Shown here one piece after another: positions 1 to 8,082 of a DNA stretch of 64,000 nt; positions within the stretch are counted from its first letter, which is position 1; each line of letters opens with the position of its first letter. The DNA lies in assembly GCA_015063905.1 (NCBI GenBank), contig SVTF01000008.1:1-64000 (forward strand), in the 5' to 3' direction. This stretch comes from Oscillospiraceae bacterium. Its GTDB lineage: Bacteria; Bacillota; Clostridia; Oscillospirales; CAG-272. The translations under genes were made by a program, and so were the position numbers. Under the pieces are notes generated by a model. The model ran no database searches. It saw only the letters and a list, made by a program, of their open reading frames with translations, and was not told the origin of the DNA.

Positions 1-132
1 TTCCACGAATACCGCTTCCCAAAAATCGTGGCTTTCTCCGTTGAAAACGAAGGGCTCGGTCCAATCGTATTTTATAGCGGTATAAAATCCCTCTATCTCA
101 AAGGTTGATTTAGCTTCATAATAATTACACAT
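1..132 (-). CDS. AraC-family transcriptional regulator, N-terminal part only (runs off window)
   Basis: Reverse-strand reading from ATG at 132: MCNYYEAKSTFEIEGFYTAIKYDWTEPFVFNGESHDFWEAVFVE, resembling the cupin N-terminus of AraC regulators; preceded by a consensus promoter; divergent from the 266 gene. Confidence 0.6.
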   Translation of the reverse strand, partial: MCNYYEAKSTFEIEGFYTAIKYDWTEPFVFNGESHDFWEAVFVE

Positions 133-210
133 ACTATCCTCAGACTATCTAAAAACATATATTTAATAGCTAAAATGGTATAGATATTAGAAATTGAATT
201 TGATATAATT

Positions 211-239
211 AGTATACAGCAAGAGTATGACTTTGTCAA
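211..239 (-). promoter_or_regulatory. sigmaA-type promoter TTGACA-17-TATACT for the partial AraC gene
   Basis: Reverse complement reads TTGACA AAGTCATACTCTTGCTG TATACT. Confidence 0.6.
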
Positions 240-265
240 GAAAAAATATATAAAGGGGTGTATTT

Positions 266-1546
266 ATGAAAACGAAGATAAAAATCGGGTATGTCGGTGT
301 TGGAAGACGGGGACTGCACATCTTGGAAAATTGCTTTATAAAGATGAATGACGTTGAGATAACCGTTCTGTGCGAGAGTGTGGATAAGCGTATCGAGATG
401 GCAAGGAAGGTTTTTGCCGAAAACCAAAGGCCTATGCCCAAGTTCACGAAGCGCTACGACGATATACTTACCGATCCGGAAATTGACGCGGTAGTTATTA
501 TGACCGGCTGGGACTCGCGACCCAAAATGGCAAAGGCAGCGATGCTCGCGGGCAAGTACACGGCAATTGAGGTCGGTTGCGCAGAAACTCTTGACGAGTG
601 CTTCGAGCTTATTTCCGTCTATGAGCAGACGGGAACTCCTCTTATGATGCTTGAAAATTGCTGCTACGGCAGGCGCGAAATGTTAGCTCTTAATCTTGTT
701 AAACAGGGTCTGCTCGGCGAGCTTGTTCACTGTACCGGAGCATATTCGCATTACCTGAATTCAATGGAGCTATTTGCCGAAATGCTTTCGGAAAATGAGA
801 AGTCTGAAGGTGTAACTCACTATCGTCTTAGGCATTACATCGAAAAAAACAGAGAGAATTATCCCACCCACGAGCTCGGACCTATCTGTAAGGTTTTAGG
901 TATAAACCGAGGTAACCGCATCATTAAGCTATCTTCCTTTGCATCTAAGGCGGTTGGTATCAAGTCTTTTGCTGAGGAGAAGTTCGGAAAGGATAGCGAG
1001 TACGCCAAAATCGATTATAAGCAAGGAGATATTATAAATACCATTATGACCTGTGCCGGCGGTGAAACTATCTCAATCGCTCTTGACACCACGGTTCCGA
1101 GAGCTTATTACAGCCGAAATTTTTCGGTCAGAGGCACCAAGGGAATGATGAGCGAGGAGCGTCTGGCTGTGTTCCTTGAGGGAATGGAAGAGCCCGTCCG
1201 GGACAACGAGGAAGAGATGTACGAAAAATATGATCACCCCCTTCACGCCGAATATGAAAAGGTGGGCGCAAGAGGTGGTCACGGCGGAATGGATTGGCTT
1301 GTGTGCCGCGCCTTTGTAGAGGCGGTAAAGAACGGAACCAATACTCCTATTGATGCATACGATACGGTTACTTGGCTTGCTGTTGGTGCTCTCTCCGAGC
1401 AATCGATCAAAAGCGGAGGAATGCCTGTCGATTTTCCCGACTTTACAAACGGAAAATGGCAGAACAGAGAGCCTGCCGCCTTGGGGAAATATTGCCTTGA
1501 TGAGATTTGTATTGATGAGAACATAAGGATAGTAAACGAAGGATAA
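266..1546 (+). CDS. Gfo/Idh/MocA-family oxidoreductase
   Basis: N-terminal Rossmann motif IGYVGVGRRGLHIL, Gfo/Idh-like architecture, 426 aa; SD aaggggtg upstream. Confidence 0.88.
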   Translation: MKTKIKIGYVGVGRRGLHILENCFIKMNDVEITVLCESVDKRIEMARKVFAENQRPMPKFTKRYDDILTDPEIDAVVIMTGWDSRPKMAKAAMLAGKYTAIEVGCAETLDECFELISVYEQTGTPLMMLENCCYGRREMLALNLVKQGLLGELVHCTGAYSHYLNSMELFAEMLSENEKSEGVTHYRLRHYIEKNRENYPTHELGPICKVLGINRGNRIIKLSSFASKAVGIKSFAEEKFGKDSEYAKIDYKQGDIINTIMTCAGGETISIALDTTVPRAYYSRNFSVRGTKGMMSEERLAVFLEGMEEPVRDNEEEMYEKYDHPLHAEYEKVGARGGHGGMDWLVCRAFVEAVKNGTNTPIDAYDTVTWLAVGALSEQSIKSGGMPVDFPDFTNGKWQNREPAALGKYCLDEICIDENIRIVNEG

Positions 1547-1565
1547 GAAAGAAGAAGACAGAAAA

Positions 1566-2435
1566 ATGCCGTATTTAATACTAGCCGCCGCAACGATCTT
1601 TATGTCCTGTAACGGTATTGGAGCAACCCTTTATAATCGAAAAAATTCATCCTTTAAGGAAACAGCCAAGCTATATAACCTTCTTATTCTTGGGACCGTT
1701 TTTATCTGCTGGTTGATAAAGTTCTTAACGAATCCGGTGTTTGATTTTACGGTGATTATCTATTCCTTGGTATTCACCGTAGGGTACACCACGGCTATGC
1801 TCTCCTCAATATGTGCATACAGAGAGGGATCGATGACGCTTTCCTCTCTGATAATGCAGCTTTCTATGATTAGCGCTACGGTCTGGGGCTTCTTTTTTTG
1901 GGGCAGTGAGATAACGGCTCCAATTATTGTTGGACTGTTGCTTGTAATTGTTGCACTTGTGCTTTGCCTCTATACGGGTAAGGTTGGAGAGGGAGAAAAA
2001 AAGAGAATAAGTGCAAAGTGGATCTTATACATTTTACTTTTCTTTGTGGGAAATTCTGTAGGTACAATAACACAAAGAACTCAACAGCTTGATTTTGACT
2101 CTGCCTATGGCGATTTCTTTATGACGGTTGCCACAGCAGTGAGCTTTGCGGTATGTCTTTTCGTATATCTTAAAAGCGATAAAACCGATGCGAAAAAAAT
2201 ACTTGAGGGGTCTTGGTACGTACCGATTCTCTGCGGAGCTTTCAATTTTGTTCAGAATCTTTTTGTTATAAAACTTGCGGCTCTTCTTTCGGCTAATATT
2301 GTATATCCCGTTCTTATGATAGGCTCGCTTGCCGTAACTAGTATATTCTCAATCGTTATATTCAAGGAAAGGATGAATTGGTGGCAGTGGTTAGGTGTTG
2401 TTCTCGGTGCAATTGCCATAGCTCTGCTTTGCTAA
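1566..2435 (+). CDS. EamA/DMT-superfamily transporter-like membrane protein
   Basis: 289 aa, about 10 hydrophobic segments; C-terminal SIVIFKERMNWWQWLGVVLGAIAIALL is typical of DMT/EamA repeats. Confidence 0.75.
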   Translation: MPYLILAAATIFMSCNGIGATLYNRKNSSFKETAKLYNLLILGTVFICWLIKFLTNPVFDFTVIIYSLVFTVGYTTAMLSSICAYREGSMTLSSLIMQLSMISATVWGFFFWGSEITAPIIVGLLLVIVALVLCLYTGKVGEGEKKRISAKWILYILLFFVGNSVGTITQRTQQLDFDSAYGDFFMTVATAVSFAVCLFVYLKSDKTDAKKILEGSWYVPILCGAFNFVQNLFVIKLAALLSANIVYPVLMIGSLAVTSIFSIVIFKERMNWWQWLGVVLGAIAIALLC

Positions 2436-2494
2436 TTTTTACGCGAATATTGTATAAGATGCTAAATAGAGTTGTAATTTTGACCTCTAAAGGC

Positions 2495-2537
2495 AAAAAG
2501 AAAAGCAGAGTAGCAAAGCTACTCTGCTTTTCTTTTT
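2495..2537. terminator. 20-bp perfect inverted repeat, bidirectional terminator
   Basis: aaaaagaaaagcagagtagc-aaa-gctactctgcttttcttttt. Confidence 0.85.
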
Positions 2538-2542
2538 GGCAT

Positions 2543-2725
2543 CATACTTTACGACTCAGAACCCGCTCCAATCGCTCGCGATTGGATTCGACGTGCGCTA
2601 AAATTGGCATTAAATTTAGTGCGACATTCGCGCACGTGAGGGTTCAGAGTCATACGTAAATCGCAAGCGATTTACTAGGTCGAGTTTTGCTGCGCAAAAC
2701 TTTGCCTTACGGTATGCAAAATCCA
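2543..2725. repeat. Interspersed intergenic repeat family R1, copy 1
   Basis: Shares long blocks with 5581-5750: ggattcgacg(t/c)gcgctaaaa(t/c)tggcattaaatttagtgcgacattcgcgcacgtgaggg and gagtcatacgtaaatcgcaagcgatttacta. Confidence 0.85.
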
Positions 2726-2797
2726 AGTCGAAAGTCTTGGATTTTTTCATTTGTGTCCGTAGGACACGATTGGAGGGGAAGGAGGTGACGTGCCAAG

Positions 2798-3589
2798 CTA
2801 CCACTTTGAAGATTTTACGGAGGGAGGCCCCCCGAAGTGTTTTTTGTAATGTCTGTAAAAGCACGAATAGTCCGAAAAGCCGTATTTTTGGCTGACTTGT
2901 GTTGGTGACATACCTGATATGATATCTTTATGGGCGTAAATCAGCTTTTTTTCGATAATATATTTATATAACGGTAAATCGAGGTCGGATTTAAAAGCGT
3001 GCATGATGCTTGATCTTGAATAATTCAGATTTTTTGATAAATCCGCAACCGTCAACGGAGAACAAAGATTTTGATTTATATAATCCAAGCACTTTGCAGT
3101 GATTTTTCTGAATTCTGTTGATATATTTTCAGTACTCGGAATCAGATGCCCAAGCTCTACCAGCACGGAAATCAGCTTTGGCATTATCAGGAGCTTTTTA
3201 TCGAAATCCGAATACTTATAATCATCAAGCGAGGTGAAATCGCTTATTATGCCGTTGGTCAGTGACTCAATAACGCTTATGTTCTTCATGTTTTTGGAGA
3301 TTAGCTGATCAAATTCTTTAGTGTTATAAAAATTGAACACGTATCTTTCGTAATCTGCCTCGTCGCCATTAACGTGAAAACTGTGAAAGGTGTTTTCCGG
3401 AATTACAATGAGCGTGTATGGCTTCAGTTTAATTGTTTTTTGTTCTGTTGTAAAAAAGGCATTTCCGCTTATAAAAAGAAATATCTCGTGAAATTGGTGA
3501 AATTCTTTTCCGAAGATATCACGCATCCCCTTGGCGTGCTTATATTTAATACTTGGGGTTTGTATTATGTGCTCAAACGTATTTTTCAT
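2798..3589 (-). CDS. AraC-family transcriptional regulator
   Basis: Cupin-like N-terminus and C-terminal HTH (LTVADLSKNLNYSRSSIMHAFKSDLDLPLYKYIIEKKL...VSQKYGFSDYSCFYRHYKKHFG). Start chosen at MKNTFEH with SD ggagag. Confidence 0.92.
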   Translation of the reverse strand: MKNTFEHIIQTPSIKYKHAKGMRDIFGKEFHQFHEIFLFISGNAFFTTEQKTIKLKPYTLIVIPENTFHSFHVNGDEADYERYVFNFYNTKEFDQLISKNMKNISVIESLTNGIISDFTSLDDYKYSDFDKKLLIMPKLISVLVELGHLIPSTENISTEFRKITAKCLDYINQNLCSPLTVADLSKNLNYSRSSIMHAFKSDLDLPLYKYIIEKKLIYAHKDIISGMSPTQVSQKYGFSDYSCFYRHYKKHFGGPPSVKSSKW

Positions 3590-3634
3590 AGATCTCTCCC
3601 TTGTGCATTGCGATGTTTTAATTATAACACAAAA

Positions 3635-3672
3635 ATGCACAAATTACAATTATATATGCACAAATCGCAATT
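3635..3672 (+). promoter_or_regulatory. Tandem AraC-type operator half-sites, 21 bp apart
   Basis: ATGCACAAATTACAATT (3635-3651) and ATGCACAAATCGCAATT (3656-3672), 15/17 identical; inverted ttgtgcat at 3601-3608; candidate -10 TATAAT at 3694-3699. Confidence 0.6.
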
Positions 3673-3718
3673 TAAATTGGTATTTGTTCGATATATAATT
3701 GTGAAAAGGAGTTGGCTT

Positions 3719-5434
3719 ATGAAAATTTTACTATTGGATTTTGGGAGTAGTTTTGTAAAATACTCATTTTACGATAATGAGGCAAGAACAAACACAGAGA
3801 TGCTTTCGTTAGCGTTTCCTAAGCCTGTCATAGATGCCGACGGGCGCTATGAGGTTGATTGCCGTATGATAGACGAGGTTTTGTGGCGCATTATGAAGGA
3901 TGCGGAATTAAATGAATGTGTTGCCGCATTTATTTGCGTTCAAATGCACGGATATTTTTTGAAATATAAGGGCGAATTTTCAAATTACATTTCCTGGAAG
4001 GATAAACGGGGTCACGCATATTTGGATTCCACCGAGGAAAAGGCACTTTTTGATAACGGAACCGTGCTCAAGGCAAATCTGCCTCGCGTATCGTTACGTG
4101 ATTATGCGTCTCTTGAAGATAAGGAATTTTTTACGTTTGGCTCGTATATCGCATACAAGCTGACCGGAAATAACGTAACTCATATAACCGATGCGTGTGC
4201 TAGCGGATTGTTTAACGTTGACACGTGTACTGCAGATAATTTGTTTGAAGGACTTTTGAATCCAATGGTGGTTAGAGAACTGAAGCCTTGCGGAAGATAT
4301 AAAAATATGGATATATATCCCCCTATGGGAGATCATCAGATCAGTTTTTTAGGTGCGAGCGCGCTTGACGGGGAGGCGGTGTTGAATCTCGGAACGGCAG
4401 CCCAGTTGTCGCTCTTGGTGGATGAAGATGTGGAACGCTTTGACTCGATTGAATACAGACCGTATTTTGTCAAAGGAAAGCGAATCGCAACGCTTTCGGG
4501 AGTCAGTGGCACAGATACAGAGGGGATCATTTCACGGATAAAAAGCTTCTCAAAAGCATTTGAAAAAACAAAGCGCATTTTAATAAGTGGCGGGGGAGCA
4601 AGCGATCAATATGATTTTCTTTCAAGTGGGCTGGAAAGACTGGGGTACAAGGTTGCGCTGTGTTGCAATAACGTAGGTAACAGTGGGCTTAAAATCATTG
4701 CGAACGGTGTGTATCCTTTGCGGGGTACGATGTTGTCAGAGGTTGAATTTGTTAATTTTCCGTACGTACTTAAAAAAGCAAATTTGGACTTTTTTATCAT
4801 AGATAATGAACACGGAAGCTTTGAAAACAAAACGATAACGTCGCTTGCAATGAACGCAAGGCATGCTGATATTCAGGCAATCGTCAGACTTCCGAATAAC
4901 GACAGAGCGATGATAACAAAGCTGGCAGACGGTGGCGTGAGCGCATTCCTATTGCCGATGACCAACCGAAAAGAGGATATCGAGAAGGTGGTTGAATACG
5001 CAAAATACTCTCCTGTTGGGAAAAGAGGAATTTCTACGACAAGAGCACATACGGGATACGGTGTTGCAGATATTAAGGAATATATGAAGTGTGCAAACCA
5101 AAGAATGAAGATTTATGCGCAAATCGAGACCCGCTTGGGCGTAGAAAACGTGGAGAAAATATTGAATGTGGACGGCATAGAGGGAGTTTTTATAGGACCT
5201 AACGATCTCTCTTGCGATTACGATTGTATGGGAGACACGGAAAAAATCAAAGGGCTTATTTCTGTAATCAGCAAGGCGTGCGCAAAAAATGACAAGCCTT
5301 GCGGTATTATTACGGCGGATAAAGAGCTGATAAAGCACGCGTTGCTGTGCGGATGCTCAATGGTAAGCTGTGGTAGTGAGATAAATATGTTACTAAAGGG
5401 CGCGCAGGGAATAACCAATGAGAAATATCTGTAA
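3719..5434 (+). CDS. Fusion: N-terminal FGGY-like carbohydrate kinase plus C-terminal HpcH/HpaI (2-keto-3-deoxy acid) aldolase
   Basis: 571 aa from ATG 3719 (SD aaggag). Kinase: LDFGSSFVKYSFYD, QMHGY, ISWKD, GDHQISFLG, LNLGTAAQLSLL, ILISGGGASDQ. Aldolase: LRGTMLSE, FFIIDNEHGSF, IVRLP, YAQIETRLGVENVEKIL, GVFIGPNDLS. Confidence 0.85.
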   Translation: MKILLLDFGSSFVKYSFYDNEARTNTEMLSLAFPKPVIDADGRYEVDCRMIDEVLWRIMKDAELNECVAAFICVQMHGYFLKYKGEFSNYISWKDKRGHAYLDSTEEKALFDNGTVLKANLPRVSLRDYASLEDKEFFTFGSYIAYKLTGNNVTHITDACASGLFNVDTCTADNLFEGLLNPMVVRELKPCGRYKNMDIYPPMGDHQISFLGASALDGEAVLNLGTAAQLSLLVDEDVERFDSIEYRPYFVKGKRIATLSGVSGTDTEGIISRIKSFSKAFEKTKRILISGGGASDQYDFLSSGLERLGYKVALCCNNVGNSGLKIIANGVYPLRGTMLSEVEFVNFPYVLKKANLDFFIIDNEHGSFENKTITSLAMNARHADIQAIVRLPNNDRAMITKLADGGVSAFLLPMTNRKEDIEKVVEYAKYSPVGKRGISTTRAHTGYGVADIKEYMKCANQRMKIYAQIETRLGVENVEKILNVDGIEGVFIGPNDLSCDYDCMGDTEKIKGLISVISKACAKNDKPCGIITADKELIKHALLCGCSMVSCGSEINMLLKGAQGITNEKYL

Positions 5435-5540
5435 AGATTGGGAATCAAACGATTATTGACGAGGAAATTCTTATTTTGTACGATCAATTTTCCAAAGCAC
5501 CCGAGTTTTGCTATGTAAAACTTCGCCTTGCGGTGCGCCA

Positions 5541-5580
5541 TAAAATAAAAGACCGTGTCAGAGACACGGTCTTTATTTTA
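5541..5580. terminator. Near-perfect inverted repeat, bidirectional terminator
   Basis: taaaataaaagaccgtgtcagagacacggtctttatttta. Confidence 0.8.
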
Positions 5581-5750
5581 TCTTACGTACTTTACAACGC
5601 AGAACCCGCATGGGACGCTTGCAATTGGATTCGACGCGCGCTAAAACTGGCATTAAATTTAGTGCGACATTCGCGCACGTGAGGGTACTTGAGTCATACG
5701 TAAATCGCAAGCGATTTACTAACCGAGTTTGCTGCGCAAAACTTCGCCTG
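5581..5750. repeat. Interspersed intergenic repeat family R1, copy 2
   Basis: Aligned to 2543-2725; the end module (gagttttgctatgtaaaacttcgccttgcggtgcg) also occurs upstream of the terminator at about 5502-5538. Confidence 0.85.
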
Positions 5751-5878
5751 AAACAACTTTTATATCACATGGTATGATTGTTTGTTTTTGCTATATTTTT
5801 CGCTATTTTAACTCTTGACAAAGATCTACAAATGTGATAAATTAAACGTAAATAATGAAAACTTGGAGGTTTTTATTT

Positions 5879-7114
5879 ATGGCAATCCCAAAGCCTGAGG
5901 GGCGTATCGTAGAATTCGAGAAAATGGGGTTTGGTATGTTTGTGCATTGGGGACTTTATTCCCAGCTCGGCGTTGGCGAATGGACGCTCCATTCACATAA
6001 CCGCGACATAAACGAGTATAAAAAGCTCAAGGACACATTCACCGCAGAGGATTTCGATGCGGAAAAGCTGGTATTGACGGCGAAGAACGCGGGATGCAAG
6101 TATATCGTTCTGACCACGCGCCATCACGAGGGCTTTTCACTTTACGACACCTGCGGTCTTAGCAGTTTTGACGCGCCGCACAGTCCTTGCGGCAGAGATC
6201 TTGTGCGCGAGTATGTTGACGCTTGTCGAAAGTACGACATCGTTCCGTTTTTCTATCATACCACGCTTGATTGGTATCAGCCCTCATTTAATGAGGACTT
6301 TGACTCCTACCTTGAATATCTACGTCGCAGCGTGGAGATACTCTGCACAAATTACGGCAAGATCGGCGGCTTCTGGTTTGACGGAAATTGGAGCAAGCCC
6401 GATGCCGATTGGAAGGAAGACGAGCTTTACGGCACTATCCGCCGCTATCAGCCCGACGCTATCATCGTCAACAATACGGGACTTGATTTCAGAGGTGCTC
6501 TGGGCGCGCACGAAATAGATTCCGTCACCTTTGAGCAAGGCAGACCCACGCCTATGAACCGCGAGGGAATGGATAAATACATCGCGGCAGAGATGTGCTA
6601 TACCTTAAATAACCATTGGGGAATCGGTTCGCTTGACTTTGATTATAAGCCTCCCAAAGAGCTTATAGAGGCACTTTGCGACTGCCGCCGTGTTGGAGCA
6701 AACTATCTTTTGAACATCGGGCCTACGGCACAGGGCGGCGTTGACGTCTATCAAGACGAGCTTATGAAGATAATGGGCCGTTGGATGTCGATATACGGCG
6801 AGGCTGTCTATCTTGGTAAGCCGTGTGGGGTAATGACGCAGGGCAAGCATTTTGCGCTTCGCGGCGACGACGCGCTTTATCTGTTCTTCTATGACCTCGG
6901 TATCGGCGGCGACAGTCACGTTACGGTGGGCATAGGCGACGATGGAACATGCGAATTCGAGGGCGTGAAGGACACGTTGTCGGGTGTTGAGTGGATGGAT
7001 AACGGCGAGAGCCTTGAATTCTCGCAGAATGGCGACAAGCTTTGCGTCAAGGTGACAAGATTTCCTTATGGAATGTCTACATGCGTGCGTGTCGCAAAGG
7101 CAAAAATAAAATAA
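5879..7114 (+). CDS. Alpha-L-fucosidase, GH29 family, no signal peptide
   Basis: GMFVHWGLYSQLGVGEW, RHHEGFSLYDT, IGGFWFDGNW, NYLLNIGPTAQG; SD ggagg at 5866-5870. Confidence 0.9.
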   Translation: MAIPKPEGRIVEFEKMGFGMFVHWGLYSQLGVGEWTLHSHNRDINEYKKLKDTFTAEDFDAEKLVLTAKNAGCKYIVLTTRHHEGFSLYDTCGLSSFDAPHSPCGRDLVREYVDACRKYDIVPFFYHTTLDWYQPSFNEDFDSYLEYLRRSVEILCTNYGKIGGFWFDGNWSKPDADWKEDELYGTIRRYQPDAIIVNNTGLDFRGALGAHEIDSVTFEQGRPTPMNREGMDKYIAAEMCYTLNNHWGIGSLDFDYKPPKELIEALCDCRRVGANYLLNIGPTAQGGVDVYQDELMKIMGRWMSIYGEAVYLGKPCGVMTQGKHFALRGDDALYLFFYDLGIGGDSHVTVGIGDDGTCEFEGVKDTLSGVEWMDNGESLEFSQNGDKLCVKVTRFPYGMSTCVRVAKAKIK

Positions 7115-7135
7115 TATATAAATTTGGAGGTATTT

Positions 7136-7939
7136 ATGAGTTTTTTATGTGGTAAAGTAGCAATAATTACGGGTGGCGGACGCGCCGAGCCTCTTGAGGA
7201 CGGCTCTGCGGGCTCTATCGGATACGGAATCGCTCTTGCATACGCCAAGGAGGGCGCAAATCTCGTTCTGACGGGCAGAAACGTTCAAAAGCTGAACGAT
7301 GCCAAGGAGGAACTTGAAAGCCTTTACGGCATAAAAGTTCTTGCCGTGGCGGCAGATATAAACGAGCATTGTGACGGCGAGGCAGTTGCAAAGAGCGTAG
7401 TCGAGCAGACAGTGGCTGAATTTGGACGCATCGATGTGCTTATCAACAACGCGCAGGCATCTGCTTCGGGTGTAAGGCTTTGCGATCACACGACCGAGCA
7501 GTTCAACCTTGCTATGTATTCGGGACTCTACGCGGCGTTCTATTATATGAAGGCTTGCTATCCCTATCTTAAAGAGACAAAGGGAACGGTAATAAACTTT
7601 GCGTCGGGCGCGGGACTGTTCGGTAACTTCGGTCAGTGCGCTTACGCGGCGGCAAAAGAGGGAATACGCGGACTCTCGCGCGTTGCGGCGACCGAATGGG
7701 GTCCCGACGGCATAAACGTAAACGTCGTTTGTCCTCTCGCTTGGACGTCGCAGCTTGAAAAATGGAAGAAATATAACCCCGAGGCGTTTGCGGCTAACGT
7801 GAAAATGCCCCCGATGGGACATTTCGGACACAGTGAAAACGAGATCGGACGCGCCTGCGTTCAGCTCGCATCTCCCGACTTCAAATTCATGTCGGGTGAA
7901 ACGCTCACGCTCGAGGGCGGCCTCGGTCAGAGACCTTAA
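7136..7939 (+). CDS. SDR-family oxidoreductase
   Basis: Rossmann N-terminus, NNAQ, YAAAK catalytic motif; SD ggagg; 21 bp after the GH29 gene. Confidence 0.88.
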   Translation: MSFLCGKVAIITGGGRAEPLEDGSAGSIGYGIALAYAKEGANLVLTGRNVQKLNDAKEELESLYGIKVLAVAADINEHCDGEAVAKSVVEQTVAEFGRIDVLINNAQASASGVRLCDHTTEQFNLAMYSGLYAAFYYMKACYPYLKETKGTVINFASGAGLFGNFGQCAYAAAKEGIRGLSRVAATEWGPDGINVNVVCPLAWTSQLEKWKKYNPEAFAANVKMPPMGHFGHSENEIGRACVQLASPDFKFMSGETLTLEGGLGQRP

Positions 7940-8039
7940 GATCATAAATTAATTGGGCTTTGGCGAGGAGACGACCGTACGAAATCTAAAAAACGTAGGG
8001 GACGGCATATCAATTGATAAAAGCAATTTATGAATTGAA

Positions 8040-8079
8040 AAGTCTGTATTTATGCCATAAAAGGTGTAAATACAGACTT
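8040..8079. terminator. Bidirectional terminator between convergent genes
   Basis: aagtctgtattta...taaatacagactt. Confidence 0.7.
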
Positions 8080-8082
8080 GTT

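Noticed and set aside
2378-2659. 93-aa plus-strand ORF and similar small ORFs at 2616-2864 and 5476-5682
   Set aside because: They run through the R1 repeat and terminators and owe their length to repeat sequence.
7145-7945. 266-aa minus-strand ORF
   Set aside because: Antisense to the SDR gene; no domain motifs.
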